Positions 52,519-60,624 of a stretch of 64,000 nt of DNA are shown here, one piece after another. Every line of letters starts with the position of its first letter. Within the stretch, counting starts at the first letter, position 1. A program made the translations under genes and the position numbers. The notes beneath the pieces are model-generated. The model saw only the letters and a program-made list of their open reading frames with translations, did no database searches and was not told the origin of the DNA. This stretch comes from Streptomyces nodosus (lineage in GTDB: Bacteria; Actinomycetota; Actinomycetes; Streptomycetales; Streptomycetaceae), in contig NZ_CP023747.1 in NCBI RefSeq assembly GCF_008704995.1, positions 4,619,501-4,683,500 on the forward strand, written 5' to 3'.

Positions 52519-54968
52519 GATCGCGGATCGTGGCGGGGATCGGCTCGCTGCTCGCCGCCCTGGTCCTCGCCCTGCTCCCGCTGCCGCAGGGCCAGGCACA
52601 GGCCGCCTCGGCCGACGACTCGGCCGTCACCAAGGCCGGGACCAAGGGCCCGTACGACGACTTCTCGGACCTCGAGGTCACCGTCCACCAGACGAACAAC
52701 CTGCGCGGCCAGGGCGTACAGGTGACCTGGACCGGTGGGAAGCCGGCCTCGGGCTACAAGTACGTCGACTACCTCCAGCTCATGCAGTGCTGGGGCGACG
52801 ACCCGGACGGGCCCTCGCGGGAACAGTGCGAGTTCGGGGACGCGCCCCCCAGCCCGTTGTTCAGCGGTCTGCGCGTGCTGCCCAAGGGGACGGACCCGCT
52901 GGAGACCCAGTACACCGACGGCGATGTCTTCAGCAATCCGTTCGTGCCTTTCCGCCCGGTGCACGGAGACCCGACCACCTCGGCCACCGACCACACCTAC
53001 TTCAGCGGGAACGACACCAACGCCCAGTCCTGGGCGCCCGACGGGCCCGACGGCGGCGGCGACACGGTGTTCGAGATGAAGTCCTCGCGTGAGTCGCCGC
53101 ATCTGGGGTGCGGCGCGCGGACCACCTCCTCGGGGGCGATCCAGCCCTGCTGGCTGGTGGTGGTGCCACGGGGCGAGCACGACCCCGACGGCACCAGTCC
53201 GTCGGACCGCGTGCTGCGGACCTCCGCGCTCAGCCAGTCCAACTGGAACCAGCGCATCGTCTTCCGGCTCGACTTCCTGCCGGTCGGCGACTCCTGCGCG
53301 GCGGACCAGCAGGAGCGTCGCATGATCGGCTCCGAGCTGGTGACCGACGCGATCACCTCCTGGCAGTCCGCGCTCTGCAAGGGCGGTGGGTCACGGTTCG
53401 TCTTCACCCAGAGCGGCGAGGAATACGCCCGCTCGATGATCACCAACCCGACCTCCTCGTCCCCGGGACTCGCCTTCACCCTCGACCCGGTCCAGCCCCC
53501 GGACGGCGCGGCACCCGTGGTGCACGCCCCGGTGGCGGTGAGCGGGCTGACGGTCGGATTCATCTGGGAGGACGACAACATCGGCGGGCGCGTCAAGGAC
53601 CTGAGACTCAACGCCCGGCTGCTCGCCAAGCTGCTGACCGAGTCCTACATACGCGATGTGCGCCTCGTCGCCTATGACGTGCCCGCGCCCGAGCACCTCT
53701 CCGGAAATCCCGACTCCATCGTGATGGACCCGGAATTCCGGAAGCTCAATCCGGTCTTCGACACGGATCCGATCCACCGGCCCAAGGCGCTCATGGCCAT
53801 CATGGTGACGGCGGACACCTCCGACGCGAATCGTCTGGTGTGGCGCTATCTCCAGTCGGACAACGACGCCCGGGAATTCCTGAAAGGCACCCCGGACCCG
53901 TGGGGAATGAAGATCAACCCTTATTACAAGGAGCTGAATCTCGTCTCCGACGCCCCTGACGACTTTCCCAAGGCCGACCCCACCACGACCGACGCGAGCG
54001 CCGGGGTGGTGACACTGCCGTACGGCGTGACCGACATCGGGCCATATGCGCAGGACATGCACGACGGGGCCCTGCGGGTCCGGCGTGCCGACTCCGGAAG
54101 CGTGTTCCGGATCGGCGACGGCGCGGGGCCGCCCAAGCTCGTCGGGGAGACTCTGGTGGCCGGCGACCGGCGTGTCTGGGGCATCACCGACGCCGCGTCC
54201 GCGTCGCGCTACCAGCTGGACGTCGCGGCCCTCGCCGACGCGGACGGCGAGTACGTCAAGCCGACCACCTCCGCCATGCTCAAGGCGGTCTCCCAGATGC
54301 CCGACTCCCCGGTCGCGGGCGTCAAGGCGGCCACCCCGGCGAAGGCCAGGAACGGTGCCTACCCGCTGACCTCGGTGGTGTACGCGGCCACCTCGACCGA
54401 CCGGCCCAAGGAGGTGCGCGCCGACTACGCGCGCGTCATCCGGTACGCGGCCGGTGCCGGTCAGCAGCAGGGCACCGCGCGAGGGCAGTTGCCGTTCGGC
54501 TACGCCCCCCTGCCGGCCGCGTTGCGGCAACAGGCCGAGAAGGCGGCCGACGTGCTGGAGAAAGGCACGGCTCCCGTGGACTCCGGTACGACGGGCGGCT
54601 CGCACACCGGCGCCGGCGGCGGCTCCGGAGAGGGCGGCGGTACGGGCGGCACGGACTCCGGCGGCGGCTCGGGCCCGGGATCGGGCGGCGGCACCGGTTC
54701 GGGCGGCGGCCCGGGTTCCGCCGACTCCGCCGGGGGCGCGGCCGGAGCCGCCTCCTCCTCGCCGAACCCGGACACCTCGGATTCCGCGCACCCCACCGCA
54801 CCCGGCCAGGACCCGGCGAAGCAGTCCGTCGCCTCGTCCGGCGGCCTCACTCCCGCGACGGTCCTCGGGATCGTCCGCTGGGTGCTCCTCGGGGTGCTCG
54901 TGGCGGGCGGGGTCGCAGCGCTGGCCGGTCCCGTGATGCTGAGGCTGTCCGTGCGCAGAACCGGGTGA
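52515..54968 (+). CDS. large binding-protein-like surface protein of locus 2
   Basis: An 817-residue exported protein, homologue of the one coded at 6608. Signal peptide to about residue 30. Shared blocks: LMQCWGDD, CWLVVVP, VAVSGLTVGFIW, LNARLLAKLLTESY, MDPEFRKLNPVF and NDAREFLKGTPDPWG. The six cysteines placed like those of the locus 1 protein are kept. A Gly/Ser/Thr-rich linker (about 695-770) is followed by a clear membrane segment (VLGIVRWVLLGVLVAGGVAALAG) and a short basic end, so this copy is plainly anchored. Role unknown; a second receptor or a scaffold around PstC/PstA is plausible. Confidence 0.78.
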   Translation: MRSRIVAGIGSLLAALVLALLPLPQGQAQAASADDSAVTKAGTKGPYDDFSDLEVTVHQTNNLRGQGVQVTWTGGKPASGYKYVDYLQLMQCWGDDPDGPSREQCEFGDAPPSPLFSGLRVLPKGTDPLETQYTDGDVFSNPFVPFRPVHGDPTTSATDHTYFSGNDTNAQSWAPDGPDGGGDTVFEMKSSRESPHLGCGARTTSSGAIQPCWLVVVPRGEHDPDGTSPSDRVLRTSALSQSNWNQRIVFRLDFLPVGDSCAADQQERRMIGSELVTDAITSWQSALCKGGGSRFVFTQSGEEYARSMITNPTSSSPGLAFTLDPVQPPDGAAPVVHAPVAVSGLTVGFIWEDDNIGGRVKDLRLNARLLAKLLTESYIRDVRLVAYDVPAPEHLSGNPDSIVMDPEFRKLNPVFDTDPIHRPKALMAIMVTADTSDANRLVWRYLQSDNDAREFLKGTPDPWGMKINPYYKELNLVSDAPDDFPKADPTTTDASAGVVTLPYGVTDIGPYAQDMHDGALRVRRADSGSVFRIGDGAGPPKLVGETLVAGDRRVWGITDAASASRYQLDVAALADADGEYVKPTTSAMLKAVSQMPDSPVAGVKAATPAKARNGAYPLTSVVYAATSTDRPKEVRADYARVIRYAAGAGQQQGTARGQLPFGYAPLPAALRQQAEKAADVLEKGTAPVDSGTTGGSHTGAGGGSGEGGGTGGTDSGGGSGPGSGGGTGSGGGPGSADSAGGAAGAASSSPNPDTSDSAHPTAPGQDPAKQSVASSGGLTPATVLGIVRWVLLGVLVAGGVAALAGPVMLRLSVRRTG

Positions 54969-55208
54969 CCTGACCGGATCTCCCGGGGCCCGACCGGGCT
55001 CCGGGAAATCTTCATACCCGTCATGAAATTCCCTTGGTGTGATCTCGGAAAGAAGCTCTTAACCCGCTGGGCAAATGGATTTGGTGGTCCAGGTGATCCG
55101 GTATGCGGAATTGTTGGCGCTGGCCGGCCGACGGGTCGGCAGCACAAAAATCCGGATTCTGCTTGACCGTCCATTCCTCGTCATCCGTCTTCACGGAGGA
55201 GCAAAGAA
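54969..55208. other. 240-bp gap before the secreted PstS-like gene of locus 2
   Basis: No gene is supported. The stretch around 55015-55090 has lower GC than its surroundings (for example ATACCCGTCATGAAATTCCC) and probably holds a separate promoter for the gene at 55209. The GGAGGAG ribosome site is at its end. Confidence 0.55.
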
Positions 55209-56171
55209 GTGAACGTCAAGTCCCGTGCACGTATCGGCGCCGTCGCGGCCACCACCGCCCTCACCCTCGGCGTGCTGGCCGCCCCGGCCTTCGCCGACCC
55301 GGCCGACGGTTCCCACCGCGTGCTCGCCGGCGTGGGCTCCGACACCACGCAGGACGTCGTGAACGGCCTGAGCGAGGTCATCGGCAGCCCCAAGACCATC
55401 GCTTCCTACAACGCCACCGGCTCCGCCACCATCCAGACCCGCGACTCCGGCTGTGTCATCGACCGCCCCGACGGCTCGTCGGCCGGCATCGACGCGCTGC
55501 GCGCCTCCCTCGCCAACAACGACGGCTGCCTGGACTTCGCCCGCTCCTCGCGGGGTACCGCGGACACCTCCACGAGCAAGCTGACGTGGATCCCGTTCGC
55601 CAAGGACGCCGTGACGATCGCGGTCCGCAGCAACAGCGCCCTGAACAACAACCTGGACCTGAGCACCGCCCAGCTCAACCAGGTCTTCTCCTGCCAGCTG
55701 ACCTCCCTCAACGGCGTCACCCTGACGCCGCTGCTCCCGCAGAAGAACTCCGGCACCCGCACCTTCTTCCTCGACAAGATCGGCGTCACCGAGGCCCAGG
55801 TCGGCTCGTGCGTCCGTGAGATGCAGGAGCACAACGGCGTGGAGCTCACCGGCGTCGGCGACATCGCGCCGTACTCGGTGGCCCAGTACCTCGCCCAGAC
55901 CGGCGGTGTGGTGACCGACCGCCACGGCGTCACCGTCCTCGGCAAGGTCAACGGGGTCGCCCCGACCGCCAAGGGCGCCCTCAACACCGCCTTCCCCTAC
56001 TCCCGTGACGTCTACAACGTCGTCCCGACCGCCAAGCTGACCGACGCCACCGTCGCGGCCACCTTCGTCGGCGCGTCCTCCAAGGTCTGCACCAACTCCG
56101 GCACGATCCAGGACTACGGCTTCGGCGCGATCGCCAACTGCGGCGACACCTCGCTCAAGGGCGAGCGCTGA
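55209..56171 (+). CDS. secreted PstS-like protein of locus 2
   Basis: A 320-residue exported protein, homologue of the binding domain of the protein coded at 9514. The GTG at 55209 has a GGAGGAG site. Signal peptide cut near AFA/D (residue 29). GVGSDTTQDVV (residues 41-51) and PQKNSGTRTFF replace the phosphate loops of true PstS, so ligand and mode may differ. It ends at about the position where the locus 1 protein enters its FN3 domain, and has no Ig repeats, anchor or sorting signal. It has its own promoter region and a terminator after it. Confidence 0.8.
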   Translation: MNVKSRARIGAVAATTALTLGVLAAPAFADPADGSHRVLAGVGSDTTQDVVNGLSEVIGSPKTIASYNATGSATIQTRDSGCVIDRPDGSSAGIDALRASLANNDGCLDFARSSRGTADTSTSKLTWIPFAKDAVTIAVRSNSALNNNLDLSTAQLNQVFSCQLTSLNGVTLTPLLPQKNSGTRTFFLDKIGVTEAQVGSCVREMQEHNGVELTGVGDIAPYSVAQYLAQTGGVVTDRHGVTVLGKVNGVAPTAKGALNTAFPYSRDVYNVVPTAKLTDATVAATFVGASSKVCTNSGTIQDYGFGAIANCGDTSLKGER

Positions 56172-56197
56172 CCGCTCCACCCTGTCACCGCGCCAAG

Positions 56198-56222
56198 GCC
56201 GGGCACCCCAGTGGTGCCCGGC
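56198..56222. terminator. terminator after the secreted PstS-like gene
   Basis: GCCGGGCACC and GGTGCCCGGC around CCAGT, 26 bp after the stop, followed by CCCCC. Confidence 0.6.
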
Positions 56223-56271
56223 CCCCCGGCGTATCCGAACGGCCCACGACACCCCATGGGGGGATCCGACC

Positions 56272-57708
56272 ATGACATCCCTCGCGCGAGCGAGAACACT
56301 TCCGGCGCTGCTGATGTGCTGCGCCCTGCTCCTCGGCGCGGCCGCGGCCCTCCTGGCCTCCGCGTCCGGCGCGCACGCCGACACCAGCATCGGCAAACTG
56401 ACGCTCGATCAGGACGGCGGCAGCACGGACGACAACCCGTTCGCCGTCCGCGTCACCACGGACGCGCCCTGCCCGGCCGACCAGGCCGACCGGGTCCGGC
56501 TGATGGTGATCAACCCGGCGACCGGGGAATCGCTCTCCCTCGGCCAGTCCCCGATAGACACCTACAGCGACGCCCCCGTCTCCGTCGAGCTGAACTCCAC
56601 GCTGGCCTCGCTGGCAAGCCGGTTCATCACGTGGTTCGGCAGCAGCACCGGACACGACGGCACGTACCCCTTGCAACTGCGCTGCATCAGCCTCGACGAC
56701 CCCGTCGCTCCGGTGGTCTACTTCGGCCTCAACATCGTCGTCACCGGCAACACCTGGGAGGTCGCCAAGGCGGCGGTCACCACGCTGACGCTCACCGCCG
56801 ACCCGGCCGACGAAGCGCAGCCGGGCGCCGAGGTCACCCTCACGGCGCACGTCGAGCCGGCGGACGTGCCGGGCGAAGTGACCTTCACCTCCTCCCTCGG
56901 CGCGAAGGGGTCCCAGGAACTCGGCACGGCGACGGTCGCATCGGGCACCGCCGTCCTGAAGACCACGGCTCTGCCGCAGGCCCAACAGACGATCTCCGCC
57001 ACCTTCACCCCGGCCGACACGGACGCCTACGCGCCGTCGACCGCCACGAGCAGCTACAACGTCCACCCGATCGAGTCCCCTCCCCCCACCGACACCGGCT
57101 CCCCGACCCCCACCGACACGGGTACGCCCACCGACACGGGTACGCCGACCGACTCCGGGTCCCCGACCGGCCCGGCCGACCTGGAGGTCACCGACGCCGA
57201 CGGCAACCCGCTGGAGGCCGACCCCGTTCTCACGCCCGGCCAGACGGTGCACATCACCGCCCGTGGCTACACCGAGGACGCCAAGGTCGAGGTCACCCTC
57301 GCGGACAGCAGCGCGACCTTCGACGAGGCGACCGCCGACGCCGACGGCACCGTGACCGACTACCCCTTCACGGTGCCCTCCGACATCGCCGACGGCAGCC
57401 ATGTGCTGACGCTCGCCGAGACCGGCGGCCACAGCGTGGACTTCGCCTTCAGCACGGGCGACGTCGGCATCAAGTCCCCGAACCCCTCCCAGAGTTCGGG
57501 TCTGACGGGCGGCTCCTCCGGCTCCGGCGGCGCCGACTCGGGCGGCTCGTCCGGCGGCAACGGCACCGACCCCGGCCCCACCGGATCCATGGCGCACACC
57601 GGCAGCCAGGTCGCGGCGGCCGGGCTCGCCGGCCTCGCGCTCTTCAGCGCGGGCACCGCCTGTGTCCTGATCGCCCGCCGCAAGGGCCTGCTGGCCTTCG
57701 GCGACTGA
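56272..57708 (+). CDS. Ig-like wall protein with sortase signal
   Basis: A 478-residue exported protein. Signal peptide to about residue 36 (AHA/D). An N-terminal domain (about 37-160) contains ADQADRVRLMVINPATGESL, not recognised. A Big_3-type Ig-like domain follows (about 170-262, TTLTLTADPADEAQPGAEVTLTAHV), then a PTDTG-repeat hinge, a second beta-rich domain (about 300-395) and a Ser/Gly linker. It ends with MAHTG (440-444), a hydrophobic segment (VAAAGLAGLALFSAGTACVLIA) and RRKGLLAFGD, the layout of a sortase substrate; the motif resembles the LAXTG used by class E sortases with Met for Leu. It lacks a counterpart in locus 1, where Ig domains are fused to the binding protein. Confidence 0.8.
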   Translation: MTSLARARTLPALLMCCALLLGAAAALLASASGAHADTSIGKLTLDQDGGSTDDNPFAVRVTTDAPCPADQADRVRLMVINPATGESLSLGQSPIDTYSDAPVSVELNSTLASLASRFITWFGSSTGHDGTYPLQLRCISLDDPVAPVVYFGLNIVVTGNTWEVAKAAVTTLTLTADPADEAQPGAEVTLTAHVEPADVPGEVTFTSSLGAKGSQELGTATVASGTAVLKTTALPQAQQTISATFTPADTDAYAPSTATSSYNVHPIESPPPTDTGSPTPTDTGTPTDTGTPTDSGSPTGPADLEVTDADGNPLEADPVLTPGQTVHITARGYTEDAKVEVTLADSSATFDEATADADGTVTDYPFTVPSDIADGSHVLTLAETGGHSVDFAFSTGDVGIKSPNPSQSSGLTGGSSGSGGADSGGSSGGNGTDPGPTGSMAHTGSQVAAAGLAGLALFSAGTACVLIARRKGLLAFGD

Positions 57709-57715
57709 CCGGCAC

Positions 57716-57745
57716 GGGCCCGGGGCACGGCTGTGCCCCGGGCCC
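57716..57745. terminator. terminator before the sortase-fold gene of locus 2
   Basis: GGGCCCGGGGCAC and its exact complement around GGCT, 7 bp after the stop of the wall protein gene and 26 bp before the next start. Confidence 0.7.
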
Positions 57746-57771
57746 GCCCCGACCTCGAGGAGTGCACCACC

Positions 57772-58689
57772 GTGACCGTGCTCGCCCCACCGCCGAAGGC
57801 GCCGCCCACCGCCGCGGCATCTGCGGCCCGCCCCGTGGCGCCGCCCCCCGGCCGCCCCGGACTCGCCCTCGGCGGCGCCATGCTCTGCGTCCTGGCCGCG
57901 GTCCTCCTGGGCTTCGCCGCCCATCTGACGATCGTCGGACACCTCCAGCACGCCCGCGACCAGCGGACCGCATACGCCGAGCTGCGCCGCCAACTCGCCC
58001 TGGGCACCGCCCCGGTGGGCCAGCACGGCTATGACGACAAGCCGATCGCCCAGGGTGACCCCGTCGCCCTGCTGCGCATCCCCGCCCTGGGGGTGAGGCA
58101 GGTCGTCGCCGAGGGCACCACCTCGACCGTGCTGGAATCGGGACCCGGGCACCGCCGGGACACCCCGATGCCCGGACAGGCGGGCACCGTCGTCGTCATG
58201 GGCCGCCAGTGGGGCTACGGGGGCCCCTTCAACGCGCTGCACCGACTGCCCCTCGGCGCCCGCGTCGAACTGACCACCGGACAGGGCACCTCCGTGTACG
58301 AGATCACGGGGATCCGGCACGCCGGGGACGAACTGCCCGTCCCGCCCGGCCAGGGACAGGGCCGGCTCACCCTGATCACCGCCACCGGAGCCCCGTACAC
58401 ACCGAACGGTGTCCTCCGCGTCGACGCGAAGCTGGTCACCGAGGTGCAGCCCGCCCCGCCGCGCTCCGGCGGGATCGCCCCCTCGGAAGAGGCTCTGGCG
58501 GGCGAGGACGACGCCTGGCTGCCCGTCTTCCTGTGGTCGCAGGGGCTGCTCCTCGCGGCCCTGCTCACCGCCTGGTCGTACCGCGTCTGGGGCCGCTGGC
58601 AGACCTGGATCTGCGCGGCGCCCGTCCTGGCGGCGCTGGGACTGGCCGACGCCGGTGCGCTCACCGTCCTGCTGCCGAACCTCCTCTGA
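57772..58689 (+). CDS. sortase-fold membrane protein lacking catalytic His and Cys (locus 2)
   Basis: A 305-residue protein, homologue of the one coded at 11590, with the same layout: N-terminal membrane segment (about 34-57), sortase-like domain and two C-terminal membrane segments. The class E blocks IPALGVRQVVAEG and GPGHRRDTPMPGQAGT and YGGPFNALHRL are present. The catalytic positions are MGR (Arg145 for His) and ITATG (Ala204 for Cys), and Arg216 is kept; the intervals of 59 and 12 residues equal those in locus 1. GTG 57772 has GAGGAG nine bases upstream. It cannot be an active transpeptidase by the known mechanism. Role in assembling or docking the surface proteins of this locus is inference. 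Confidence 0.78.
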   Translation: MTVLAPPPKAPPTAAASAARPVAPPPGRPGLALGGAMLCVLAAVLLGFAAHLTIVGHLQHARDQRTAYAELRRQLALGTAPVGQHGYDDKPIAQGDPVALLRIPALGVRQVVAEGTTSTVLESGPGHRRDTPMPGQAGTVVVMGRQWGYGGPFNALHRLPLGARVELTTGQGTSVYEITGIRHAGDELPVPPGQGQGRLTLITATGAPYTPNGVLRVDAKLVTEVQPAPPRSGGIAPSEEALAGEDDAWLPVFLWSQGLLLAALLTAWSYRVWGRWQTWICAAPVLAALGLADAGALTVLLPNLL

Positions 58690-58711
58690 CCCGCCGAACG
58701 GGAGCTGCCCC

Positions 58712-59584
58712 ATGACCGACATGCCCGGCCTCATCGACACCCCCGGCCCCTCAGGCCCCTCCGACCTGGTGGACACCCTCGTCCAGCCGCGCGTCGTCGC
58801 CGGGGCGAATCCGGCCACCCTCCGCGCCGAGGACATCTCCGCCTGGTTCGGCACCCACAAGGTCCTCGACCGGGTCTCGCTCACCATGCCCGCGGGACGG
58901 GTCACCGCCCTCATCGGCCCCTCCGGCTGCGGCAAGTCCACCTTTCTGCGCATCCTCAACCGGATGCACGAACTGATCACCTCGGCCTCGCTCGCCGGAC
59001 GGGTGCTCCTCGACGGCGAGGACATCTACGACCGGGGCCGCCGTATCACCCATGCGCGCCGTGAGATCGGCATGGTCTTCCAGAAGCCCAACCCGTTCCC
59101 CGCGATGTCCCTGTACGACAACGTCCTCGCCGGTCTCAAGCTCAACGCCATCAAGGCGAGCCGGGACGGCAAGGACGACCTCGTCGAGGAGTGCCTCACC
59201 AAGGCCGGGCTCTGGAAGGAGGTCAAGGACCGGCTTCGCCAGCCCGGCGGCGCGCTCTCCGGTGGCCAGCAGCAACGCCTGTGCATCGCACGCTCGTTGG
59301 CGGTACGACCCCGGGTCCTGCTGATGGACGAACCGTGCTCGGCGCTCGACCCCACCTCGACCCGCCGCATCGAGGAGACCATCGCCGAACTCAAGTCCGA
59401 GGTCACCATCGTGATCGTCACCCACAACATGCAGCAGGCGGCGCGTGTCTCGGACACCTGTGCGTTCTTCCTGGCCTCGCACGGGACGCCGGGCGTGATC
59501 GTGGAGCACGGCGAGACGGACGCGATGTTCCACGCCCCGCGCGACGAACGCACCGCCGACTATGTGAACGGACGGTTCGGGTGA
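58712..59584 (+). CDS. pstB: PstB-like phosphate ABC transporter ATPase of locus 2
   Basis: A 290-residue ATPase with GPSGCGKST, the GMVFQKPNPFPAMSLYDNV Q-loop, LSGGQQQRL, LLMDEPCSALDP and VTHNMQQAARVSD. Length and domain order equal those of the locus 1 ATPase, and the N-terminal extension of about 33 residues is also similar. The ATG at 58712 has GGGAG upstream. The stop overlaps the GTG of the sortase gene that follows (GTGA). Confidence 0.93.
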   Translation: MTDMPGLIDTPGPSGPSDLVDTLVQPRVVAGANPATLRAEDISAWFGTHKVLDRVSLTMPAGRVTALIGPSGCGKSTFLRILNRMHELITSASLAGRVLLDGEDIYDRGRRITHARREIGMVFQKPNPFPAMSLYDNVLAGLKLNAIKASRDGKDDLVEECLTKAGLWKEVKDRLRQPGGALSGGQQQRLCIARSLAVRPRVLLMDEPCSALDPTSTRRIEETIAELKSEVTIVIVTHNMQQAARVSDTCAFFLASHGTPGVIVEHGETDAMFHAPRDERTADYVNGRFG

Positions 59585-60540
59585 GCGGTCCCGCGAGCGC
59601 GGGGGCGCAGGACTTCGATTCCGGGGCCACGGGGGCCGTGGGGTCGGTGGCCGGCCGGTACGGGCGGGGGAGCGCGGGACGGTGGCGGGGCGCCGTACGA
59701 CGGTCCAGGGGCCCGGGGGCGGCCGCGTCCGTGGTCGTGCGGGTGCTCGGCCTGCTCGCGGGCCTCGCGCTGGTGGTCTCCTGCGCGCCGGGCGGCGGTT
59801 CGGCGCGGGGCGCGCCGGTCGTCCGGGTCTCGGGGGTGTCCGGGGCGGACCCGGTGTCCGGCGACCCCGCCTCCGGAAGCCCCGCGTCCGGGGACCCGGG
59901 GTCCGGGCACGGCCGGGACGGGGGCGAAGAGGGCGCCGCCCGCCCGCCGGGTCCGTCCGGTCCCTCGCCCGAGGTGGCCTCGCCCACCGCCGCTCCGGCC
60001 CGGGAGCGCCCGGCCTCCGGCAGCCCGGCCCCCGGTCCGTCGGCCTCCGGCGGTGCGCGCGTTCCGGGGCCCGATCTCTCCCGCCCGTCGACGAGTCCCG
60101 CGGCACCTTTCACGGCGGCCACGACCCCCACCGCCCGAGCCACCACCCCCTCCGGCCCGTCCCCCGAGCCCGGACGGGCCGTACTCAGCATCGGCGACTG
60201 GTCCGCCTCCGTGGCGCGCGGCGGCCAGGACGAGGTGGACGCCTGCCGGGACGCGGTCCAGTGGGCGGGGCCCGAGATAGGCGACGAGGACGGCTACGAA
60301 CTGCGGACCCTGGTCGTCGTCGGGCACGACTACTGCCGGGGCTTCGACCGGTTCGCCACCCTGCCCGTGGGCAGCACCGTGACGCTGACCACGACCCGGG
60401 GCAGCTGGACCTACCGGGTGTACGCGCACTACATCACCCCGGGCCGTGGCGCCCCTGCCGCCGGACTGTACTGGGGCGACCTCACCCTTCAGTCCTGCGT
60501 GGGGCCGGACACCGGCTTCAGCTATCTCATGCGGGTCTGA
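59581..60540 (+). CDS. sortase with complete His-Cys-Arg set
   Basis: A 319-residue protein. The GTG start overlaps the pstB stop by four bases. An N-terminal hydrophobic segment ends in VVSC, a possible lipobox (Cys about residue 68), then a Pro/Ser/Gly-rich stretch of about 110 residues. The sortase domain (about 183-319) shows the first strand LSIGDW, His249 in VVVGHD, the block VGSTVTLTTTRGSWTYRVYAH, Cys306 in LTLQSC and Arg318 near the end. His-Cys and Cys-Arg distances (57 and 12) fit sortases. The wall protein coded at 56272 is the likely substrate. No locus 1 counterpart exists. Class is uncertain (E or F). Confidence 0.72.
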   Translation: MSGPASAGAQDFDSGATGAVGSVAGRYGRGSAGRWRGAVRRSRGPGAAASVVVRVLGLLAGLALVVSCAPGGGSARGAPVVRVSGVSGADPVSGDPASGSPASGDPGSGHGRDGGEEGAARPPGPSGPSPEVASPTAAPARERPASGSPAPGPSASGGARVPGPDLSRPSTSPAAPFTAATTPTARATTPSGPSPEPGRAVLSIGDWSASVARGGQDEVDACRDAVQWAGPEIGDEDGYELRTLVVVGHDYCRGFDRFATLPVGSTVTLTTTRGSWTYRVYAHYITPGRGAPAAGLYWGDLTLQSCVGPDTGFSYLMRV

Positions 60541-60561
60541 GGCCCCCGGGAGCGCGGAGAA

Positions 60562-60584
60562 GCCCGATCCGTCGTGGATCGGGC
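60562..60584. terminator. terminator between the sortase gene and the mutase gene
   Basis: GCCCGATCC and GGATCGGGC around GTCGT, between two convergent genes. Confidence 0.6.
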
Positions 60585-60624
60585 CCGTGGTCCGCTGCCC
60601 TCGGGGCAGTGCCGTGCCTGGCGG

